Source: Chitinophagaceae bacterium (GTDB lineage: Bacteria > Bacteroidota > Bacteroidia > Chitinophagales > Chitinophagaceae). Taken from it: DNA of 5,679 nucleotides. Position 1 is the stretch's first letter; every line of letters begins with the position of its first letter. The notes beneath the pieces were generated by a model. The model ran no database searches. It worked only from the letters and a program-made list of their open reading frames with translations, and was not told the DNA's origin. Position numbers and translations under genes: made by a program. This document shows, piece by piece, positions 1 through 5,679 of the stretch. Location: contig JAICHT010000236.1 of NCBI GenBank assembly GCA_025924755.1, forward strand, positions 1 through 5,679, given 5' to 3'.

Positions 1-1346
1 AGCTTGGTTTTAAGCACTTGCGGCAGTGTTGCAGGTTCTATATTGGATAGATCGACGGCATTGGAAATCTGTGGCTGTGCCAGCAAGGTGTGAATGACGA
101 TTTGTTTAACGGCATTAACATCTAAGTTGTTTTGCTTTAGCACATTATTATTTAAATACACCTGATAATTCATAATGCCCTGTACTGCATTATTTACTTT
201 GTATTCTTTTTGTAAAGCCTCATTCAGGCTTTGGCTTAAGGCTGCGTCATCCAACGAACCGCCCGGTATTTTATTTTCCTTTACAAATCCCGGAACATGA
301 GCAGCGCCATGGTCGGCAGATAAAAAAAGCAGGTAATTCCCCTTCCCTACTTCAGCATCCAGGTATTGTAAAAAAGCCCCCAGTTCTTTATCAAACCGAA
401 GGTAGGTATCTTCTACTTCTACAGAATTGGGGCCGGCCATATGGCCTACATAATCGGTTGATGAAAAACTGATCGCTAAAAAGTCGGTGACACTTCCTTT
501 ACCTAAATGCTCTCCTACAATAGCGGCTTTTGCCATTTCGAATGTATACGTATTGCCATAAGGTGTGGACTTAAATACTTCATAAGCATTATTGGAAAGG
601 GTATCCGTAATATGCGGAAAGGTGTTGCTGCCAGCCAGCTTGCCTACATATGGTTTGGCGCCGGTATCGCTTTGGATGTAGGTAGCCAGCGGGTAAAGGG
701 TGTTCCAGTTTTGTTTCAAATAACCAAGGGGTAATTTTTTGCCGTTCAAATCGTTCACCCATTTTGGTAAGGACTTCATATAATAGCTGCTGCTGATCCA
801 CCCGCCGGAAGTATTATCAAACCAAAAAGCTTCATTGGCCGTATGACCGCCGGGTAAAATAGCGCCCCGGTCTTTTATAGCTATTGCCACCGTTTTACTT
901 TTAAAGTGAGTTGCCAGCCGCAGTTCATCGGTAATAGTAGTACACCACAAATTTTTGGGCGACATACTGCCTGCTGCAGAGCGGCTTCCCACACTTTGTA
1001 CGCTGTCGTCTTCAGTACAATACACTACTTTATTTGTTTGTTTATCGAACCAGTTATTGCCAACAATGCCATCCAGCGCAGGTACACTGCCGGTATACAC
1101 ACAGGTATGCCCCGCTGCAGTAACGGTCGGGGTATATGGTATCAGCGTGTTTTCGCAACTAAATCCTTCATTCAACAATCGTTTAAAACCGTCAGTGCCA
1201 TACCGGGCGCTAAAGCGGTATAAATAATCCCATCGCATCTGGTCTACTATTATTCCTACTACCAATTTAGGAGCAGCCGGCTGTTGTGCCGCCGCTACCT
1301 GCATCAAGGTGCTTATAATGAAAACAACTCTTTTTAAACCTTTCAT
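1..1346 (-). CDS. pafA: PafA-type alkaline phosphatase, secreted (C-terminus cut by window edge)
   Basis: Alkaline phosphatase superfamily enzyme that hydrolyses phosphate monoesters in the periplasm using two zinc ions. The 448 visible codons begin at the ATG at 1346. That start gives a clear signal peptide: basic residues MKGLKR, a hydrophobic stretch (7-18), then AAA|QQ near residue 20; no Shine-Dalgarno is present. Motifs in family order: IIVDQMR with metal ligand D35; PTVTAAGH with nucleophile T76; GNNWF with N97; the KDR pair K158/R160, which in PafA contacts the transferred phosphate and separates this clade from phosphodiesterases; STDYVGH with ligands D298 and H302; SADHG with D345 and H346. 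Positions run a few residues below the Elizabethkingia PafA numbering I recall (D38, T79, N100, K162, R164, D305, H309, D352, H353). The last expected ligand, a histidine near PafA 486, lies beyond the edge; the family is about 540-550 residues, so roughly 100 are missing. Four cysteines (64, 82, 110, 135) could form disulfides. Family assignment is strong; true orthology to pafA is likely but inferred. Confidence 0.9.
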   Translation of the reverse strand, partial: MKGLKRVVFIISTLMQVAAAQQPAAPKLVVGIIVDQMRWDYLYRFSARYGTDGFKRLLNEGFSCENTLIPYTPTVTAAGHTCVYTGSVPALDGIVGNNWFDKQTNKVVYCTEDDSVQSVGSRSAAGSMSPKNLWCTTITDELRLATHFKSKTVAIAIKDRGAILPGGHTANEAFWFDNTSGGWISSSYYMKSLPKWVNDLNGKKLPLGYLKQNWNTLYPLATYIQSDTGAKPYVGKLAGSNTFPHITDTLSNNAYEVFKSTPYGNTYTFEMAKAAIVGEHLGKGSVTDFLAISFSSTDYVGHMAGPNSVEVEDTYLRFDKELGAFLQYLDAEVGKGNYLLFLSADHGAAHVPGFVKENKIPGGSLDDAALSQSLNEALQKEYKVNNAVQGIMNYQVYLNNNVLKQNNLDVNAVKQIVIHTLLAQPQISNAVDLSNIEPATLPQVLKTK

Positions 1347-1363
1347 AATTAAATGTTGGTTAG

Positions 1364-1371
1364 CAAATGTA
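1364..1371 (-). promoter_or_regulatory. Possible -7 box for the pafA-like gene
   Basis: Read on the minus strand this is TACATTTG, an exact match to the Bacteroidota -7 consensus TAnnTTTG, ending 17 bases before the ATG at 1346. That would give a very short leader, which is common in this phylum. No TTG stands at the expected distance upstream on the minus strand (around 1391-1394), so the promoter is only half supported. Confidence 0.35.
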
Positions 1372-1405
1372 CTCATCTGTTTAGTTGTATCCTTATCCGC
1401 TTCTC

Positions 1406-1435
1406 TTGATATTTTAGCGATAAATAGTACCTTTG
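1406..1435 (+). promoter_or_regulatory. Bacteroidota-type promoter (-33 TTG, -7 TACCTTTG)
   Basis: TTG at 1406-1408 is followed after 19 bases by TACCTTTG at 1428-1435, an exact match to TAnnTTTG with spacing in the usual 19-21 range. Transcription should start near 1440 and run toward the oxoamine synthase at 1646, leaving an untranslated leader of about 200 bases. A weaker box, TAGTTTG at 1584-1590 (one base short in the spacer and with no clear TTG upstream), is an alternative start site nearer the gene. Seen by eye only. Confidence 0.5.
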
Positions 1436-1449
1436 CGGCAATTTTAACC

Positions 1450-1501
1450 GCAGGTTGACAGAATTAATACTTTTTTTGTAAGCAGGTTGAAATCACAGGT
1501 T
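1450..1501 (+). repeat. Three CAGGTT direct repeats in the leader upstream of the oxoamine synthase
   Basis: GCAGGTTGA occurs exactly at 1450-1458 and 1482-1490, a 32-base period or about three helical turns. A shorter copy, CAGGTT, lies at 1496-1501, and a degenerate TAGGTT at 1552-1557. They lie in the 299-base gap between the divergent phosphatase and synthase genes, just downstream of the predicted start near 1440. They could be regulator sites for either gene or chance in a short AT-rich gap. The gap holds no other gene, RNA or stable hairpin that I can see, apart from a 5-bp TGCGG/CCGCA stem at 1434-1452. Confidence 0.35.
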
Positions 1502-1645
1502 CAGTAATCACACTTTTATTAAAGTCAATAACAGCGATGCAGCAAATGCGGTAGGTTATTTTACATAACACAAAGTAGTACAGTAGTTTGCAATAGCTGC
1601 AATTATTAAATTATATAACTATAAAATTGTAAATCATTTATCATT

Positions 1646-2905
1646 ATGGCAGATATCTTTGAAAGACTCGTAAAAAATTCCGGGCCCCTTGGCCAACACC
1701 GCGAAAGAGCTCATGGTTATTTTGCTTTTCCAAAACTGGAAGGCGATATTAGCAACCGTATGAAATTTAGAGGAAAGGAAGTAGTAGTATGGAGCTTGAA
1801 TAATTATTTAGGATTAGCCAATCACCCGGAAATACGAAAAATTGATGGAGAAGCTGCAAATGATTTTGGTTTAGCATACCCAATGGGTGCCCGCATGATG
1901 AGCGGCAATAGTAATAAGCACGAGCAATTGGAAAAAGAATTAGCGCAGTTTGTAAATAAGGAAGATGCGGCACTTTTAAACTACGGATACCAAGGCATGG
2001 TAAGTATTATAGATGCGCTGTGCAGCCGGCACGATGTAATAGTATATGATGCGGAAAGCCACGCCTGCATTATTGATGGATTGCGCCTGCACCCCGGCCA
2101 TCGTTATGTATTTAAGCATAATGACATGGAAGATTTTGAAAAGCAGTTGCAGCGGGCTACCGGTTTAATTGAAAAACAAAATGCCGGTGGTATTTTAGTA
2201 ATTACGGAAGGCGTATTCGGTATGGCCGGTGACCAGGGAAAGCTAAAGGAAATTATTGCTTTAAAAAATAACTACCAGTTTCGACTATTGGTAGATGATG
2301 CCCATGGATTTGGAACTCTTGGAGAAACCGGTGCCGGTGCCGGAGAAGCTCAGGGTGTACAGGATCAAATAGATTTGTATTTCTCAACTTTCGCTAAATC
2401 AATGGCTTCTATTGGTGCGTTTGTAGCCGGTGATAAAACTATTATTGATTATATACGATACAATATTCGCAGCCAGATCTTTGCCAAGAGTTTACCAATG
2501 TCTTTTGTTATTGGCAATTTAAAGCGTTTGGAAATGCTGCGCAATATGCCGGAAATGCGTAAGAAACTTTGGGAAAATGCGCTGAAGTTGCAGAAAGGAC
2601 TAAAAGAAAGAGGGTTTGATATTGGCAACACTGATACTATGGTAACGCCGGTATATATGAAAGGCGGTGTGGAAGAAGCCACTGCTATGGTAATGGACCT
2701 ACGCGAAAATTATAAAATCTTCTGCTCCATTGTAGTATATCCTGTAATACCCAAAGGTCATATTATCTACCGTTTAATTCCAACGGCTTCGCATACCAAT
2801 GAAGATATCAATGAAACCCTGGTAGCGTTTGAAGAAACAAAGCGCAAGCTCGATCAGGGCGCTTACAAAGTGGAAGCAATTCCTGATATGGCTGAAGCAA
2901 GCTAG
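1646..2905 (+). CDS. PLP-dependent alpha-oxoamine synthase (serine palmitoyltransferase / cysteate acyltransferase-like)
   Basis: Fold-type I PLP enzyme of the alpha-oxoamine synthase family, which condenses an amino acid with an acyl thioester and releases CO2. Complete, 419 residues. Visible landmarks: NNYLGLANHP (52-61); PMGARMMSGN (79-88) followed by H92 and LE; H139 in DAESHACIIDG, expected to stack on the PLP ring; EGVFGMAGD (188-196); DDAHGFG with D217 (PLP nitrogen) and H220; STFAKS with Schiff-base lysine K251; and IPTASHTNEDI near 378-388. The PLP residues all appear intact. The family also includes biotin-pathway 8-amino-7-oxononanoate synthase, 2-amino-3-ketobutyrate CoA ligase and 5-aminolevulinate synthase. 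No biotin or threonine genes adjoin it, and KHNDMEDFEKQLQ resembles Bacteroidota serine palmitoyltransferases as I recall them. The glycine/serine region at 79-92 differs from the GxAGSRFLNGT form of Bacteroides and Sphingobacterium SPT, so a cysteate fatty acyltransferase for capnine-type sulfonolipids is an equal or better guess. The ATG at 1646 is preceded by AT-rich sequence without Shine-Dalgarno. Family sure; substrate unsure. Confidence 0.9.
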   Translation: MADIFERLVKNSGPLGQHRERAHGYFAFPKLEGDISNRMKFRGKEVVVWSLNNYLGLANHPEIRKIDGEAANDFGLAYPMGARMMSGNSNKHEQLEKELAQFVNKEDAALLNYGYQGMVSIIDALCSRHDVIVYDAESHACIIDGLRLHPGHRYVFKHNDMEDFEKQLQRATGLIEKQNAGGILVITEGVFGMAGDQGKLKEIIALKNNYQFRLLVDDAHGFGTLGETGAGAGEAQGVQDQIDLYFSTFAKSMASIGAFVAGDKTIIDYIRYNIRSQIFAKSLPMSFVIGNLKRLEMLRNMPEMRKKLWENALKLQKGLKERGFDIGNTDTMVTPVYMKGGVEEATAMVMDLRENYKIFCSIVVYPVIPKGHIIYRLIPTASHTNEDINETLVAFEETKRKLDQGAYKVEAIPDMAEAS

Positions 2906-2934
2906 AAATTGAGGGTTGTTATATTATATTCAAT

Positions 2935-2957
2935 ACACTGCTCCGGCAGTGTTTTTT
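2935..2957 (+). terminator. Intrinsic terminator of the oxoamine synthase gene
   Basis: A perfect 7-bp stem, ACACTGC (2935-2941) with GCAGTGT (2946-2952), closes a TCCG loop and is followed directly by TTTTT. In RNA the loop reads C(UCCG)G, a member of the very stable UNCG tetraloop class. It starts 29 bases after the stop codon. There is no matching A-rich run on the other side, so it should act only on plus-strand transcripts and not on the convergent HAD gene. Confidence 0.85.
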
Positions 2958-3073
2958 ATTTTATATAGGTTGACGACTATACCTTTTGTATTTATACACT
3001 TTCGCACCTCAACGTATTCAATATCACATTCGACACTTTCAAACTTTGCGAGAATATGATTTTACAATTCAAT

Positions 3074-3685
3074 TTACACCAGGCTTTCTAAAATATTTTT
3101 TGTTTCTTCAAAGTTCCCGTGCTGAAAGGCACGTATGCCCAACCTTTTTGCCGCTGCTACCAGCATTAAACGGTCATCAAAATAAAGGCATTGATCGGGC
3201 GTTACCTGTGCAATGCCCATGGCCAGGCGAAAAATACCAGGGTCCGGCTTTCGCATACCTACTTCGCAGGAGGAGATGAACGCATCAAAACACTGATGAA
3301 GATTGAATTTTTTTATCCGGTAATCATTTAACTCCTTTCCCTCGTTATTAATGGATATGATTTTAAGGTTGCGGTGTTGTTGCTTCCACTGTATGATCCA
3401 TTGAAGCATATGGGGCAGTTCTACCGACTGTGCATAAATAAAGGTTTTAAAATCTTCCCGTGTAAAATCCCTGGGATGATTAAAAACCGTAGTATCAAGG
3501 TATTGATCGAGTGAGATGCTGCCGATTTCGTACACGTTGAAGATGAAATCGTGCAGCACATCCATTTCTTCATAATTGAAATTAAATTCTTTAGCAGCTT
3601 TCTCACGAGATTCGTGCCCCCAGCCATTGGTAAGCAATACACCGCCAATATCAAGAAAAACAACAGTAACCGGAGAGATAGTCAT
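3074..3685 (-). CDS. HAD-superfamily hydrolase, subfamily IA
   Basis: Cytoplasmic haloacid dehalogenase-like hydrolase, complete at 203 residues, a usual length for subfamily IA. Motif I is FLDIGGVLL, with nucleophile D12; the usual second aspartate is replaced by G14, as in YihX-type proteins (DLGNV). A small helical cap follows at about 20-95. The motif II region is SINNEGKELNDYRI (111-124). Motif III is MRKPDPGIF with K146. Motif IV is YFDDR with D170 and D171. The NNEG-KEL-YRI and VGMRKPDP stretches resemble a HAD-IA group commonly annotated only as HAD hydrolase. A sugar-phosphate or other small phosphomonoester is a plausible substrate, but nothing here fixes it. The start ATG (3683-3685) places the beta strand of motif I right at the N-terminus, as expected. 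It is convergent with the synthase (168-base gap) and divergent from the cyclase, so no operon partner suggests its role. Confidence 0.88.
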   Translation of the reverse strand: MTISPVTVVFLDIGGVLLTNGWGHESREKAAKEFNFNYEEMDVLHDFIFNVYEIGSISLDQYLDTTVFNHPRDFTREDFKTFIYAQSVELPHMLQWIIQWKQQHRNLKIISINNEGKELNDYRIKKFNLHQCFDAFISSCEVGMRKPDPGIFRLAMGIAQVTPDQCLYFDDRLMLVAAAKRLGIRAFQHGNFEETKNILESLV

Positions 3686-3701
3686 AAGTGTAAATATCGA
3701 A

Positions 3702-3733
3702 CAACTATACTGAAATTAATGAATGAATTTCAA
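3702..3733 (-). promoter_or_regulatory. Possible promoter for the HAD hydrolase
   Basis: On the minus strand TTG (3731-3733) precedes TATAGTTG (3702-3709) by 21 bases. The -7 box differs from TAnnTTTG at one base. It would start transcription only about 10 bases before the ATG at 3685. The position and spacing fit, but the match is imperfect. Confidence 0.3.
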
Positions 3734-3865
3734 TTTTACCGTCTATTGTAATTGCTTCAGCCCTTGCATTGATATTAAAATATCTCTACGTTTTCTACGT
3801 AAAAACTATTCTTAAAATCTGCTGATTATTTTAATACTTAAAAATACTATGGGCTAATTTTAGAT

Positions 3866-3896
3866 TTTAACGCAAAAAAGCGGTACTTTATCTTTG
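3866..3896 (+). promoter_or_regulatory. Promoter of the TPR-cyclase gene (-7 box TATCTTTG)
   Basis: TATCTTTG at 3889-3896 is an exact TAnnTTTG match, 23 bases before the ATG at 3920. The -33 position, 20 bases upstream, is TTTTAA (from about 3866) rather than TTG, so that half is weak. The expected leader is under 20 bases. The rest of the 3686-3919 gap is AT-rich with no gene or strong hairpin. Confidence 0.45.
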
Positions 3897-3919
3897 CTTT
3901 TCCAACCGACTTCTTGTTT

Positions 3920-5679
3920 ATGAGCTGGCAGAAAAAAACTTTGTGCATTCTTTTTACGTTCTACACTTTTTTTTGTGCTGCACAATCCACGCTTTCAGGC
4001 AGTACAAGAGATGTTTCTAAAAACAGCACAGAGGATACTTCTCAGGTAAACCAACTGCTGCTTTTAAGTAAAAATGCCCTTAACGAAACCCCGCAGGAAT
4101 CTGTTAAATACGGAATGCAGGCCAAAGACCTGGCTGCAAAAATTGGTTTCAAACCCGGTCTGGCAACTGCATTAAAAAGTATTGGGATAGCAAATTATGT
4201 GCAGGGAAATTATGTGGAAGCTTTAGACTACTGGAATCAGTCTTTGCATGAATTTGAATCGCTGAAAGACGAAGTAGGTGTGGCTAATTTATTGAGTAAC
4301 CTGGGCGCCGTTTATTTTGACCAGGGCGATGATGCCAAAGCATTGGAGTATTATTTAAAATCGCTGCAGGTATCAGAAAAGACCGGCAATAAGCTTCGTA
4401 TTGCTACAGCTTTAAGTAATATAGGCGCGGTATATTTTAATAAAGGAACTACCTACCACAAAGCCTTGCAATATTACCTGAAAGCCCTGCCCCTGAGCGA
4501 GGAACTGGGCGACAAAGATGCTATTGGCACGGTTACGGGTAATATTGGGGAAATTTATCTTGCACGGGGCGATGATAAACAGGCTCTTTATTATTTCCAG
4601 AAATCACTAAAAGCTTTTGAGAACTCCGAAAATATTCCATACTCTTTAAATAATGTTGGCAAGGTATATGAGAAAAGAGGCGACTATCAAACGGCAATCA
4701 AATACCACCAGCAGGCATATGATATAGCAAAAAAGCTGGACGCAAAAAGAGACATGGCGTTATCGCTGTTGGGTTTGGCCGATACATATACCCAAAAAGG
4801 CCAGGTGGGTTTTGCATTAAATTATTACCGTCAGGCGCAGGATATAGCACAGGATATCCATTCCAGTTATGTATTGAAAGATGCTTACCAGGGATTAGCA
4901 AATTCGTATGGAAATTTATCAGATTTTAGAAATGCGTACAAATACCAACGCCTGTTAACCGCTATCAAGGATACCATTTATAATGTAAGCACCGATAAAA
5001 AGCTATCCAGCCTTTTATTCGATTTTGAACTGCAAAAAAAACAAACACAAATAGACCTGCTTACCAAAGACAAAGCCTTGCAGGAACTGGATTTGAAAGG
5101 GCAGCGGGTGGCAAAAAATTCTTTAATGATTGGGCTGGCACTTATATTTCTAATTGCTTTTGTATTGTTTAGAAACTACCGGATTAAAGTACATACCAAC
5201 AAAATTTTGAGCAGGCAAAAACTGGAAATCGAAAATTTATTATTGAATATCCTGCCTGCGGAAGTGGCTAAAGAATTGCAGCGTGATGGGCAGGCTGCCC
5301 CCAGGTACTATGAAAACGTATCCGTATTGTTTGCAGATTTTAAAGACTTTACCAAGCTTACCGATACCGTATCGCCACAGGAGTTGATAGCCGAGTTGAA
5401 CGATTGCTTCATGGCGTTTGATAATATTATTGAAACCTACGGGCTTGAAAAAATTAAGACCATAGGCGATGCTTATATGTGTGCAGGCGGTATTCCATTT
5501 CCCAACGAAACCCATCCTGAAAATATTATAAAAGCCGGCGCAGATATGCAGCGGTATATGGCATTAAAGAATGCACATAAAAAAGAAAACGGAATCCTTT
5601 CCTGGGATTTACGGATTGGTATACACACTGGTCCGGTGATAGCAGGTGTAGTAGGCCGTCAAAAATATGCATATGATAT
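3920..5679 (+). CDS. TPR-repeat transmembrane class III adenylyl cyclase (C-terminus cut by window edge)
   Basis: Membrane receptor-like enzyme predicted to make cAMP from ATP in the cytoplasm in response to a periplasmic signal. The 586 visible codons are open to the right edge. Order: signal peptide (1-21, FFCAAQS); about eight TPR units from residue 43 to 350, with typical NxGxVYxxxGDxxKALxYYxKSL spacing and one extra residue in the unit at 161-195; a probable coiled coil (355-398); one membrane helix (401-417); a short linker (418-440); LLNILPAEVAKEL (440-452), the motif that commonly leads into class III cyclase domains; then the catalytic domain. Metal ligands are D473 (FADFKDFT) and D517 (KTIGDAYM). 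The base-reading pair is K513 (EKIKTIGD) and D586 (QKYAYD), the adenylyl pattern; guanylyl cyclases use Glu and Cys/Ser. The transition-state Asn and Arg expected next (WGxxVNxxSRM) lie beyond the window. With one site-complete domain it should act as a homodimer. The ATG at 3920 gives the signal peptide and follows an exact -7 box. Domain calls are firm; the ligand and activity are inferred. Confidence 0.92.
   Translation, partial: MSWQKKTLCILFTFYTFFCAAQSTLSGSTRDVSKNSTEDTSQVNQLLLLSKNALNETPQESVKYGMQAKDLAAKIGFKPGLATALKSIGIANYVQGNYVEALDYWNQSLHEFESLKDEVGVANLLSNLGAVYFDQGDDAKALEYYLKSLQVSEKTGNKLRIATALSNIGAVYFNKGTTYHKALQYYLKALPLSEELGDKDAIGTVTGNIGEIYLARGDDKQALYYFQKSLKAFENSENIPYSLNNVGKVYEKRGDYQTAIKYHQQAYDIAKKLDAKRDMALSLLGLADTYTQKGQVGFALNYYRQAQDIAQDIHSSYVLKDAYQGLANSYGNLSDFRNAYKYQRLLTAIKDTIYNVSTDKKLSSLLFDFELQKKQTQIDLLTKDKALQELDLKGQRVAKNSLMIGLALIFLIAFVLFRNYRIKVHTNKILSRQKLEIENLLLNILPAEVAKELQRDGQAAPRYYENVSVLFADFKDFTKLTDTVSPQELIAELNDCFMAFDNIIETYGLEKIKTIGDAYMCAGGIPFPNETHPENIIKAGADMQRYMALKNAHKKENGILSWDLRIGIHTGPVIAGVVGRQKYAYD

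Noticed and set aside
507..1227. Plus- and minus-strand open frames at 507-734, 589-801, 906-1223 and 955-1227.
   Set aside because: They lie inside the pafA-like gene in other frames or on the opposite strand; none shows a family motif, and the gene's own frame has all catalytic motifs in order.
1767..2682. Minus-strand open frames at 1767-1973 and 2449-2682.
   Set aside because: Antisense shadows of the oxoamine synthase, without promoter or recognisable protein features.
2970..2988. Promoter-like TTG and TACCTTTTG after the synthase terminator.
   Set aside because: The spacing between the elements is only about 7 bases, the -7 box has an extra T, and no plus-strand gene follows.
2986..3751. 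Open frames at 2986-3279 (+), 3421-3663 (-) and 3551-3751 (+).
   Set aside because: They overlap the HAD gene in other frames; their predicted proteins have no domain features.
3790..3806. Inverted GTTTT...AAAAC around CTACGTA upstream of the cyclase.
   Set aside because: Five AT-rich pairs only, expected by chance in such sequence; distance to the promoter suggests no particular role.
3920..3985. Possible lipoprotein signal (cysteine at residue 19) in the cyclase.
   Set aside because: TFFC does not fit the lipobox; CAAQS fits an ordinary signal peptidase I site better, and the protein has its own membrane helix.
4698..5515. Minus-strand open frames at 4698-4901 and 5240-5515.
   Set aside because: Antisense to the TPR and cyclase coding sequence, which carries clear repeats and catalytic motifs.
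1..5679. Novel defence, mobile or CRISPR system; tRNA or rRNA genes.
   Set aside because: No repeat-spacer array, transposase, terminal inverted repeats, attachment site or tRNA-like cloverleaf was seen; every long coding frame belongs to a recognisable housekeeping or signalling family.

Overview
The window looks like chromosomal DNA of a Bacteroidota bacterium, most likely Chitinophagaceae or a close relative. Four things point that way. No gene has a Shine-Dalgarno sequence. Promoter-like TAnnTTTG (-7) boxes with upstream TTG (-33) elements precede genes. Base composition is moderately AT-rich. The protein set fits: a PafA-type periplasmic phosphatase, a Bacteroidota-style alpha-oxoamine synthase and a TPR-linked class III cyclase. 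The lineage is inferred; there is no rRNA or marker gene to confirm it.

Layout: (1) Bases 1-1346, minus strand: the N-terminal ~448 residues of a secreted PafA-like alkaline phosphatase, cut by the left edge. (2) Bases 1347-1645: a divergent intergenic region with a good Bacteroidota promoter candidate facing right, a -7 box facing left and three CAGGTT direct repeats. (3) Bases 1646-2905, plus strand: a complete 419-residue PLP-dependent alpha-oxoamine synthase, probably making the long-chain base of a sphingolipid or sulfonolipid, followed by a clear intrinsic terminator. (4) Bases 3074-3685, minus strand: a complete 203-residue HAD-superfamily hydrolase, convergent with the synthase. (5) Bases 3686-3919: an AT-rich divergent intergenic region with a promoter in front of the next gene. 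(6) Bases 3920-5679, plus strand: a signal peptide, about eight TPR repeats, one membrane helix and a class III nucleotide cyclase domain, cut by the right edge. This last gene is the most interesting in the window.

The four genes alternate in strand (-,+,-,+), so each is probably transcribed on its own and no operon links them. The phosphatase and the TPR part of the cyclase should lie in the periplasm; the synthase and the HAD protein should be cytoplasmic. I see no mobile element, CRISPR array, RNA gene, toxin-antitoxin pair or defence system. The best lead is the cyclase receptor: its visible residues predict adenylyl rather than guanylyl cyclase activity, with a periplasmic TPR array as the presumed sensor.
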